A stretch of 64,000 bases of DNA, taken from positions 4,465,501-4,529,500 of the forward strand of contig CM037473.1 in the NCBI GenBank assembly GCA_021014325.1. Direction: 5' to 3'. Each line of letters starts with the position of its first letter. Position 1 is the first letter of the stretch. The translations under genes were made by a program, and so were the position numbers. The notes under the pieces were generated by a model. That model was not told the origin of the DNA, did not search any database, and saw only the letters and a list, made by a program, of their open reading frames with translations. The DNA is from Plazaster borealis. Taxonomy: Eukaryota > Echinodermata > Asteroidea > Forcipulatida > Labidiasteridae. Of this stretch, positions 39,601 through 51,600 are shown in pieces.

Positions 39601-42600
39601 TTTGTTGGTCTTTGCTTGTAGTGTACTACTACATTTTGTGTCCAAATGATTCTGTCTATTTTTGCGAGTATGGAAATCAATGTTACATTGAATTGAATTG
39701 AAAAATTCTGCATCATTTTGACAAATTGATGGGTCATTTCGACACGTATTCGGGGCCCAATTTCATAGAGCTGCTTAAGCACAAAAAGTAGCTAAGCTCA
39801 GCAAAATTATGCTTACCAGAATAAGGTTACTAGCCAAACTACCATGTCACTTGTACAACTTGTAACTGGTATTCTGCTCATTTCTGCTCAGCAAAAAATT
39901 GTTAAGCACTATTTTTTGCTTAAGCAGCTCTATGAAATTGGGTTCCAGGTCACACTGACCGAGAAATGGGTCAAGCTCCAGGACCCCAACCTCGTCCCCA
40001 TGGTTTACTTTATTTTCAACCATGTTTACAATAGTAAACCCTGGGAAGGAAACTCCTTACTTGGACCCTGATTGGACAACGACTGGTGTACAAAAGTCTA
40101 ACGTTAACATGTTAAGTTGTACTCATTCAGTATGTTCACAGCCAGACTATTTTAATTTGCATACGTATCCAAAAATTGTGGATTTGCAAATGATCCAATA
40201 GCAGGGGCACCCTCGTACTGCTCGAAACACCTTTGGGACGAGGTTGCCAGGACCCAGAACTGGGTCAATTCTGACCCGGGAGTTTTTAGAGTGTATATAC
40301 TTAACCTCGTCCCCCACCGTTCCTCCCCATTCGTCCCCCCCCCCAGCCTCCCCTCTCGCATCACCCGAGATCAACGGCGTCACAACTGAATTGATAGCTG
40401 CCTTTAATTCCAATTTGGTACACATCACTTCATATAGACTGAGCACTCACCTAATTGATAAGTTAATAACCGAAAGCCATCCGTGAGAGCGCACCGTGAT
40501 ATGCGGACCGTATCCAACCATAAGGTGATGCCACCCTCAAAGCACTGCCAGTCGACTCTATATTGATTTATCACGCGCCGTGTTTTCATACAGTGATTAA
40601 TGAAAAGACAACATGTAAAACTCCACGGGTGAAGCACCCACGTGTGTACTATGGCCACTATAATTAAAGAATCAGACGTTGATATCCTCTTTATACACGT
40701 CACTCACCACAACTTTTAGATTGTTTTTTGTTTGTTAGGCCAACCTTAAAAGGACTTGAAAGTGAAAGGAAAGAAAATGTAAAACAGTTGTCTCTATTCC
40801 TTCTTTTGGCGTGTGAGGTTTTCAAAACACACTGTTTGCGCAAAGATTACTTGGTCAAAATGTCAAGTCATTCTAACAACCAATTCTGAATATTTTGACC
40901 CAAAAACGGTACAATTTTTTGGTTTAGAGAAAATGATCGGCGTGCGTTATGATTGCAAATTTATACAAAAGGTGGGCACAACTCTATAGTTAGATTGATA
41001 AGATATAGATATTCCACATTACGCATAATTTACATGATATAAAGATGTTCATGTTGGACAACTTCCCTTGCAATATTTTTGCCCGAAATGCTGTAGTTTC
41101 TGAGAAATGAGAAAAACAATTAGTTTTGATCTAGCGAGTCCGAAAACCCGATGTTTGAAAACGATGAAAACAGTGAAAACACTGATGAAGTTTTTCATTA
41201 TTCTTTCGAGCTCAGATGACCGTTTATGCATAAACTTTCACGGGTTTGTTTAGGTATAATGTTTCTACACAAAATGTGGATACCGGTCGTTGACACTTAC
41301 CAATGGCTGCCGCGTGCTTTAAAACCTTGCGATGCCCAATCCCTGTCAGATTTACACGAATGCCATTGAGTACTGCAGCCAGTAGACCGTCGGGAAACGT
41401 GGATAACTACTTTGTAATGTTGATTTCATTCTTTTTTCAAAGCTAATCATCTTTCCAGATGCTGTAGAGACAGTTCGACAAAACACAAATTAATTAACAA
41501 ATCTTAATTTTTAATTGTTGTTGTGTTAAAGGTATCGTACACGTTTGGTAATGACTCAAAACAATTATTAGCATAAAAACTTACTTGGTAACAAGCAACG
41601 GAGAGCTGTTGACAGTATAAAACATTGTAGGAAACGACTCCCTCTGAAGTAACGTAGTTTTTGCGAAAGAGGTAATTTCTCACTAAAATAATAAAAACTT
41701 CTTGCAAGAAGTTTTCATTCCTATCTGAAAGCACACAAATTTGTACAACAAGGGTGTTTTTTCTTTCATCATTTTCTTGCAACTTCGATGACCAATTGAG
41801 CCCAAATTTTCACAGGCTTGTTATTTTATGCATATGTTGGGATACACTAAGTGAGAACACTGGTCTTTGACAATTTCCAAACGTGTTCAGTGCCTTTTAA
41901 TAGTATGTTTTTACACTGTAAAACCGCAGTATTTGTTGTGCACAAGTCTACGTAGAAAGTGTTTTCTAACTGGAGATTCCGAGTCCATGAGTCACACTGC
42001 CTATATAGGGTCATAGACTATATGTCAATCAGGCCTGTCTGAGGATAGAACTTAAAGTGTTTCACCTATTTTTGCAAAAAAAAACTGAACGAGTAATTAA
42101 CTAAAATGTGTTTTCGGTCTACTGGCTGCAGACCGGTAGGCCATCGGACACATTTTCCTCCCAGGTATACACTCTAAAAACTCCCGGGTCATAGTTGACT
42201 CTGATTCCGGGTCCCCTAAGGGGGCCTGACCCAGGTAAAAATGGGGGAATTGGATTTCAACACAGATTCCGGGTCATACTGACCCAGAAATGGGTCAGAC
42301 CCCAAGGGACCCCGACGTTTTCAGAATGTCAAACAAAATTGTGCATTAAAATAAACGAGCGACCACCGATGTGCAGTTAACTCCACTAAGCGTCGTAACA
42401 AGTTGTAGTTAACGCAATTTCAATTGATTTGAGAAGTGGATCTGCGTTCTAATCACGATTCCTTATAATTGGAACGTTCCAATTTCATCCCAATTTAAGG
42501 GAAATAATTAATGGTGTATTCTGTGACCATGGCCCCTTGATGAAGAGCAATTAACTTGATATGGCATGTTCAGTTGTGTCAGTTTGTTTTGACCAGGATG

Positions 42601-45600
42601 ATTGATGGATATATTTAGTTTGCAATCTTGACCTATAGTCTAAACTCATGATGACCGGGCTGAATGACTTTGCAGTATAATTTTGTAAATGGTTTTCTTG
42701 TTGCTGGCGAGATGGTGGGTGTGTGTCGAAGGTATAATACAGGATTCGTAGAGTTGACAAAATAGTCACAGACACACAGACAGTGTTCATGTTTTGTGTG
42801 AACAACCATGCATATGTAATACAAACCTGTGAAAATTTGGGCTTAACCCGTTGAGTGAGTCAGGAGAAAAAAGTGAAAAACCACACAGAACTTTCAGCTT
42901 GTAAACACAATGTACTTAATTTTGGTTGTAACAACCGAAATCAGCTGTTGCATTTTTAAGGGTTTTCAGATACAGTTTTCTTGGATTTGACTTCATTTTG
43001 TGGGAAATATTTCACAGAAAAGAAATAACGGTTCGAGTATGTTCGAGTAGGGCTGCGCCTACTCTGGTTAAATTGCATGGGGAATTTGTATCCTCTTTTT
43101 TTTGGGGGGGGGTGTTTTTTATCTTTTAAACCCTTTTACTCTTTTAATATTTTTATATGTGTGTATATGTAGGTATCTATGTCTAATGTTAGTGCCCTTT
43201 TTGTGCCTGTAATTTTGTATTTTTTACATGTGACCCCAGGGCCCCCAGGGAGAACAGTTCTTTGATAACTGATGGGGCTACACTGGTTAAATAAGACGAA
43301 ATAAATAAATAAAGTATGAACTTCATAATCAGTAAGCTTTCAGACTAAAAGTTTACAATGATTTTTTTTTATCCTGATTAATCCCGTGTAATACCTTTAA
43401 GGCTCATGCACTTATAGTTTGTAAGAAGTTTATGCAGATATAGACGATGCAAAAAGGGTGGACACCATTTTACGAGTGGGCACACCCGCTCTGAGCCGAA
43501 GTTCACCAGGGTTATGAATTTTAATTTAAAAAAACTAGCGTCAAAATGCTTACATCACTATTATATTCTTCTAGTTTCATAATAGTCTCTGCAGCTGCAG
43601 TAGCAGATAATGTCGAATGAGTAAATTATTTACGACAGATTGCATCCGCTCCGAGCAGGGGCTTCAGAGGGGGGTTGAACAATAGACTGTGCAAGTCTCC
43701 CGCGTATCGTAAACGAGAAAAAACGACTCGAACGAAGACTTTAGTTTTCTACGAAATGAATCTTCTTTTAACCTTCCGAGCAGCCACTTGGCGCAGTTGG
43801 GAGGACCAGCTTCATACTTTTGTTAATAACTACAAAATGTGCGGATCAATTCCGCTAATTTTTTGAACACCTCTCTTAAAACACCTCTCTTTCATAATAC
43901 TAGTGATTTCTGGGTGAGTGAACTCAGAGGTTGACAAATAGGGTGGGAAAGCTGGGTACCATTATAACGTGCACACAAAAATCCCATCGTGTGCACAAAC
44001 AAATTAATCCTTTCGAGATTCACTATGTTTTTAAAATTAGTAGTGAACCAATGTGTAAATTTTCAGAATGCTTCAACCTTTAGTGTGTGGGTCCAGGGAA
44101 CATCTATTCATCTGTTCAGACCATTAGAACAAGAATTGTGCCCTCCCAAACACAGTCACTTACCCGTGCCTCTCGTGCGCGCCCAGTGGGTCAAGCATGT
44201 AAAAAAAAATCCGTGGCTGCTCGGAAGGTTAAAATTCTGTTTGTTCAAATTCTTGACAATAAAAGTGCCCACAGCATTTTATAATAAAATACAATATAAA
44301 TTTGTAAATGATACAATTAATTTGTTAAAGTTGACATTGAAACAAATTATTAAAACTTGGAACGATGATGCTTATTTTTCAGAAACATATTTGCCACCCA
44401 CTCCCGAGTTTGTGCGACCATAAATAGTTTGAATTGTAGCATGAGCGTCAGTTGAGAAAAATTCTTTTAAAAGTAAACCGGAACCGAGGTCAAGTCAACC
44501 TCGGGTTTTCGATGTTGATTTATTAAATAGATTTTACTCTCATATGTTTCATGGCTAATTACTTTCCCAACAATATGACATAATTTGTCTAGTCATAAAC
44601 TAAGTTAACTAGAGTAATTTATGAAACAGAATTGCGCACACGTAAAAACTCAATTTGGTTGGGACTATAACTTAGTCCTGTAAGTTCGAACACGCACCAG
44701 ACTTGCACAGTCTATAGGGCTGGAATACTTTACCCTTATCATGGTGCGGCCATCTTGGTTTTCCTCCAGTCCAAAACTTTGTATCAAACCGAGGCTGGAA
44801 GATAGACATAGTCTGGTTCCTTTTTTTAAATGAATATTAGCATTCATTAGTATTGTTGGATACAGGGAACATGACCAAGATGGTGGCAGCATGATTTACA
44901 GCTTAAGCTTGTCTATGTATTAATAACCACCCCCCCCCCCCCCCAAATCTGCTTTCAATGTTTTATGCATCCATACATCAGCCAAATTGATCATTCAGAA
45001 TTCTAGGTCCAACTAACCACATTCCTTTTTTTGTACTTTTTTTTAATGCTGCATGTCCCCGTTCCCTTACACTTTTGCCACAGAAGGAATATACGGGAGA
45101 CAACGGAGAAGACGTATCTACGAAGTTGTCGCTACAATGCCATTACGGACCCGCTGTGCCCCATCTTCAGACTGGGTACCATGGTGGAGATGGCAAATGA
45201 CACCTTTGAGAACATGGCGTACAGGGTAGGTATGAGGCACTGTTCGGGATAGTGGGTATACGCACACGTTCGTTGAAGTCAGCGGACGCCATTATAAAAC
45301 TCCCTTGATTGCACCAATGGGTGCCGTGCATGTTTTGGTGCAAATTTTCAAAAAGAAGTTTGAGTAGGGTTTGAAACTTTGCATTGTGCGAGTACAAGCA
45401 AGTGAGGTTTGCGGTTACACCATGTGCACAAATCACTTTTTAGAGTAGTTGTGGTTCTTGTGAGTGGGAACCACCACTACCCATAAAAGATATTTATACA
45501 TTATGGTGTCACCGCAAACCTCACTCTAAAAGAAGTACACAATAAATTTAAATAATAATTATGAGCATAAGCAAGCTTTAGGAATAAAGGGAAACATGTT

Positions 45601-48600
45601 GATGAATCAAATGCCTTCCTTAGTTCACAAAGTGCACCACATTTTTGTGTATACACACTGTGTGCATGAAACGGGTTTTTTTTTTTATTATTATTAGAGT
45701 TTCAAAATGACCGCCGCTTATGTGTGATGACTTCACAATAAACCCCTACACACGCCAACTTACAGGGTACTTAACAATGGAACAATGCTACCCCACAAGG
45801 TTGTCTTTGTTCTAGTGGTAACCCACAGAGGATTTCTGAAGAAAGGGGAATAATAGAACAACAATGGATGTACCCCGTAATTGCCGTGTGTGCACGTGAT
45901 GGGGTCCTGCTATTGTTGTTATATTATTCCCTTATATAAAGAACCTCCTTGTGGCGTCCATTGTTCCTATTGAGATTGCCTTGTGAGATCCATTGTCTTA
46001 TTGTTGTCAGGACCCCACAAGTGCCCCTCCGTAAGCACATTAGGTCCGACCCACTGGGCAGTCAGTATAATAGAGATCAGTGGTATGAGGTTGTGCCGTT
46101 AGAAACATGCTGGCACCAGATCGGTCAAAATTGGATGAGGGAAATTAAGCTAGCTGACAACTGATGGATCAATCTGTATAAATCTCTGATGCTGAAAACT
46201 AATTCTGTCAGATGATAATCACCCTTTGCATGAAATAGGGGTTCACTAAAAGTGCAAGGAGTAAACGTCTGTACAGCTGAGGATTAACACTAATCGATTT
46301 GACAAACTCGTTTGACCCCTCAGCTGTCCGGATTTTTAATGAGCAGATGGAACGATGATTATTGCAATCAGTGACCAGCATGGGTTCTAAATATAATCTC
46401 TTCCAATTTTAAATGAACTTTGTAAGGTTCTGTGATGTATTCAAATGTTTACTCAACTTGTTTGCGCCATTCCGTTTTTAAGGGGGTGTTTTTTATGTTT
46501 GTTTGTTTGTTTGTTTGTTTGTTTGTTTTGCGTATTGTAATTAATAATGTATTCGTAACTTATTTCATGTGAAGGCCGAACTTCCTGTTATGCAGCTCTC
46601 TTCCTTAAAGGCACTGTACACGTTTGGTAATAACTCAAAATATGTATTAGCATAAAAACTGACTTGGTAACGAGCAACAGAGAGCTGTTGATAGTATAAA
46701 ACATTGTGAGAAACGACTCCCTCTGAAGTAACGTAGTTTTTGAGAAAGAGGTAATTTCTCACTAAAATAATAAAAGACTTCTTGCAAGAAGCCTTTTATT
46801 CCTGTCTGAAAGCATACAACGATCTGTACAACGAGGGTGTTTTTTCTTTCATCATTTTCTTGCAACTTCGATGACCAATTGAGCCCAAATATTTACAGGC
46901 TTGTTATTTTATGCATACGTTGGGATACACCAAGTGAGAACACTGGTCTTTGAACGTGTTCAGTGCCTTTACCAGTGGTCCACTGGTAAATATGCCAGTT
47001 TGAATTTCTGAGGGCCAGTCCAAATTCTGTCCAAGTGGCTCGGCTGGCTACTGTATTGCTTACAAAAGCTACTTGTAAGCCACTCACTACACTTGTTTTC
47101 AAACTGAGGTACCATACAAAACGACTGTGTTTTAAAGAAAACCGTAACAGTTGTGGACCAGTGGAAAGGCTGAAGGACTTATTGCAATGACAAACTCTAA
47201 CTGGCTCCGCTGGCCAGTCACCGTAAATAGTTGAGAGCAAACCCTGTTAGGGATGATAAAGTCAAATTGAGTTGAATAATTGTATGAGAGAAAACCCAAT
47301 CTGAGAGAGTTTGCGTTGCACCAACTATTACAGCCGTATTCGAATGTGGGCCTTTGGACGCGGCTACGGCTAGATCAATGCAAAGGGCCTATATTCCTGA
47401 ATGTTACTGCAACAGCCAAGGACGACGGCCACAGCCAAAGTCGCTCCAATCTGACTCGGCCTCACCCTAAGCAATGGCAAACCGTAGTGGCCGTATCACG
47501 GAGAGCAGCCTAACAATTGATATGCTCTTACATTGACTTGGAAACGTATTAAAGGCACTGAACACGTTTGGAAATTGTCAAAGACCAGTGTTCTCACTTG
47601 GTGTATCACACCATATGCATACAATATCAAGCCTGTGAAAATTTGGGCTCAATTGGTCATCGAAGTTGCAGAAATTGATGAAAAAAAACACCCTTGTTGT
47701 ACAAATTTGTGCGCTTTCAGATAGGAATAAAAACTTCTTGCAAGAAGTTTTTATCATTTTAGTGAGAAATTACCTCTTTCTAAAAAACTACGTTACTTCA
47801 GAGGGAGTCGTTTCCTACAATGTTTTATACTATCAACAGCTCTCCGTTGCTTGTTACCAAGTAAGTTTTTATGCTAATATTTGTTTTGAGTAATTACCAA
47901 CGTGTACGATACCTTTAAATCTTATTGTTCCAACCTGCTCTGATAGTTTCTTGGAGAAATAAGAAGGTACTCAGAGTAAACTGGTTTGAAACCTAGGGAT
48001 TGAACGCACTTTTTGTCAGACCAATAAACTTTCCAACACATCGAGACAGAATGTAAACATGATCTACATTGCCAAAATACTCCATGTAGAGCTGGTCTAT
48101 TCAACTCAAGTTAATGCTAGAGGGACTTGTTATAAACCCCGTCAATCGGGTTACCGCGATATCTCCTCAAATCGATTGCCATTTTATGAACCCCAGCCCA
48201 AGAGATCTTTCGACAGCTGCACCCAACGGCAGAACAAATTAGTTTTCCAAATTATTAGCTGATTTTACTAAAGCCGAACACTGGGTGTTATTATTCCCCT
48301 GTCTTTTTTGCCGCGGTCTTTACTGATTGCCGGCAACAATGTAACGATTCCCCCGGTTTCTGGCTACAAGTAATTTATTGATATCGAGGGAAATCACAAG
48401 AAAAAAAATTACCGAGCAATGAAATTATGATGAGTAGAAATGAAGACAGAACCGTCATTGAAATACATGAGGGGTAATAGATCAAACGTATGGCGTGCAG
48501 TTTGTGTATTTTTTTGTGTAGATGTTATACTCACTGCAAATTATATGAGTGGTCAATTTATATTGAAAAGTGTTGTTAATTTCTTATTAAATTCTGGGAT

Positions 48601-51600
48601 GAACAAAAACAAAATAAACTATAGAACGGGATTTGAACCTGCGACCTCCGGATAAAAGTGATGGCACTCTACCAACTGTTAACTACTTAGCCACGATGGC
48701 GGTCTCTCATAAATAGCTAGACAGCTGACTCGGTAGAGCGGCCGGCACGTTAATGCGGAGGTAGCAGGTTCAAATCCTTCTGTAGTAAATTTTTTTACCA
48801 AATACTTGAATTAAATTTACCGAGTCAGTTTCTGTTGTGGTTCAATGCTTGAATTTGTAACTTTCAATCTATTCTTTAAGAGAAACTCGATACTGGTTCC
48901 CTGTCTTCATTGTGTGGAGGAATAAACTGCCTCCCAATAAGCAAACTTCATGGGATTCAGCAGAGGTGTAATAGACCTTATGCACATGATGTCATAACAG
49001 TAGGGCACCCTCGCCTAGAGGTCAAAAGGAGGTTGTTCATTGGCCAATCCTGTGCGCCGCGCGTACAAATCTGTGCATTTCGATGTTTCGTCATCGTTTT
49101 ACCTCTAAGATGGCGGCTGGATGACGTCAATGCATAAGGTCTATTCAAAAGCAAAACCATAACAACCAACCAACCATACAAAGAAACAGACATGAAAACT
49201 GGGCGGCCAGTATCTGGGCCCAATTTCATAAAGCATGTAAGCAGATTTGTTCTGCTTACTGAGCGACCCTTAGCACAGTTTTCTATCCCATAAACACTGA
49301 TAACTGTAAGTGAAGCAACATGCATGCCAGCTTAACGGCGGTTCTTGTAAGCAGATGATTGACGCAATAATGCAAATAACTGCGAACGCGCACACGGGCA
49401 CCGTCAAATATTCTGGATCGTTTTTGAAATACAATTTTGCTTACGCTTTTTCCCTGCTATAGTAAGTATTAAGAAAGTGCTTACCGGTAATGAGATGGGG
49501 CCATGGATGGTACCTCGATTTATGTAGCGTGACGTCAGCTTTTTAGACTACAGTATATGATTTTGCTAACAATTTAAATTCGAACCGTGTTTCCTTTTTC
49601 GTTATTTCACGTGATGGCGTTTCAGATATCTGTCACTCCTCTCTCAGAAATTAAGTGAGCATCCGGTACACCATTACGCACTTTCAACATTCTCTACGAT
49701 CAGTATTTTGGTATAGAGTCATTTCTTACAAATAAAGTCATATGGGTGAAGACAGGGCACCAGTTTAATTGGATGATGAGGCTATAACAGAATGTCGTAA
49801 GGGGTAGCTTAATTTCTGGAGTCCCGGGGCCTGCTTATTATTGACGCTGATGCGTTGGAAATTGCATAACTTATCGGCTGTTTCTTTTCCCTAGGGGGGA
49901 GTTGTGACGATAGATATCCAATGGAATTGCAATCTAGATCGCCACCGAGACGAGTGTCTACCCAACTACAGGTTCTTCCGGTCAGATGACGAAAACGCTA
50001 AAATTGCAAAAGGATTTAACTTCCGGTAAGAAGATTATAGTCTGCAATGCTGAAACTATATAGGGTACAATTTTAGAGGGGGGCGGCCCAAGGCGGTGCA
50101 CCATTTCTGTTTCTTGGGGGGCACTTCTGGCCAATTAAAACTGTAGTTTCCATTTGCATTCTCTTTAAACAATCCCCTTGTCAGCGCTGTTGTTATAGGC
50201 CATTTGCTATTTTTATAAGATATTCTGATATGAATGTATAAGTAAATAGGCCTACATTGTCTAAATTGTCCTACATTGTCTAAATGGACAAAGAAATTGG
50301 TTTTAAAAAAGATTGAAATTATCACCCATTAACGCTTATAAAAATGTAATATTAAACTCTGGTATATCTTTTTATCACAAAATTCTTGATTTCAAATGGG
50401 GACCCGGGGGGCACAGACATCAAATTAAAGCTTATAAAAATGTGATATTTAACCCTGGTATATTTTTATCACAAAAGTCCAGATTTCAATTGGGGACCCG
50501 GGGGGCGCACAGACATCAATTTGTGGGGGAGTGATCCCCTCTCCCAGTTACGCCACTGGCTACGGCTTTTGCAATGGCTTAGATGGTTAATGATTGCTGT
50601 ATCAACTGTCAACCTCCTTTATAGCACAGAGACAATCACTTCGGAGGCACACTGATACCATGGTCTTATTGAGGCACACTGATACCATGGTCTTATTGAG
50701 GCACACTGATGTCATGGTCTTATTGAGGCACACTGATACCATGGTCTTATTGAGATCGTACCATAGTCTTACTGAGGCACACTGATACCATGGTCTTATT
50801 GAGGCACACCAATACCATGGTCTTATTGAGGCACACTGATACCATGGTCTTATTGAGGCACACTGATGTCATGGTCTTATTGAGGCACACTGATACCATG
50901 GTCTTATTGAGTCACACTGATACCATGGTCTTATTGAGGTACACTGATACCATGGTCTTATTGAGACACACTGATACCATGGTCTTATTGAGGTACACTG
51001 ATACCATGGTCTTATTGAGACACACTGATACCATGGTCTTATTAAAGCACACTGATACCATGGTCTTATTGAGGCACACTGATACCATGGTCTTATTGAG
51101 ACACACTGATACCATGGTCTTATTGAGGTACACTCATACCATGGTCTTATTGAGGTACACTGATACCATGGTCTTATTGAGACACACTGATACCATGGTC
51201 TTATTGAGGCACACTGATACCATGGTCTTATTGAGGCACACTGATACCATGGTCTTATTGAGGCACACTGATACCATGGTCTTATTGAGGCACACTGATA
51301 CCATGGTCTTATTGAGGCACACTGATACCATGGTCTTAGTGAGACACACTGATACCATGGTCTTATTGAGGCGCACTGATACCATGGTCTTATTGACACC
51401 ATTAGCTATGGCTTGGGGCTACATCATTGCAAATGCTTCTTTATTGAGACGAAGCAGCCACCAGCCATATAGAGCCTTAGTCGTTTCCACTCAATCCGGA
51501 CGTGTGTAAAAACATGCTCCTTGAAAATGTTTACCCCCAGTTCGCTGAAAATCTTGTTGATGTTTTTGGTTGTTTTTTTTTTCTCGAAATGCAACAATAA

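Larger units (their letters stand above)
30061..45083 (+). other. P2X intron d-e (15.0 kb)
   Basis: The largest intron. It holds a TG microsatellite (30131-30152), degenerate tandem repeats with a recurring 'ACAACTGATGAAAT' (about 31385-31640), a Penelope-like end (32095-32262), SINEs (32937-33340, 38789-38860), TTAA elements (35636-35998, 41530-41896, 42730-43396), a GGCGGATCCAGG inverted-repeat element (36464-36662), a 180-bp array (36861-37396), a 131-bp duplication (39198-39460) and a 1-kb inverted-repeat element (43683-44714). 37900-38780 and 40300-41500 show nothing definite. Confidence 0.7.
45226..49894 (+). other. P2X intron e-f (4.7 kb)
   Basis: Holds an inverted pair of short repeats (45775-46030), a TTTG microsatellite (46498-46530), two TTAA elements in opposite orientation (46609-46968 and 47553-47914), two facing tRNA-like SINE heads (48624-48700 minus, 48716-48785 plus), a CpG-rich element (48972-49143) and a 'CCCAATTTCATAAAGC' element (about 49216-49502). 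Confidence 0.7.

Noticed and set aside
43989..44423. 144-residue plus-strand ORF as a transposase
   Set aside because: No catalytic or DNA-binding motif is visible, and the shorter sister element lacks it.
50643..51396. CRISPR-like array
   Set aside because: The units are contiguous with no unique spacers, and the sequence is an animal intron.
50594..51509. Long reading frames (239, 177, 83 and 73 residues) in the 27-bp repeat
   Set aside because: They are translations of a tandem repeat whose unit length is divisible by three; they exist on both strands and have no start context or conserved domain.
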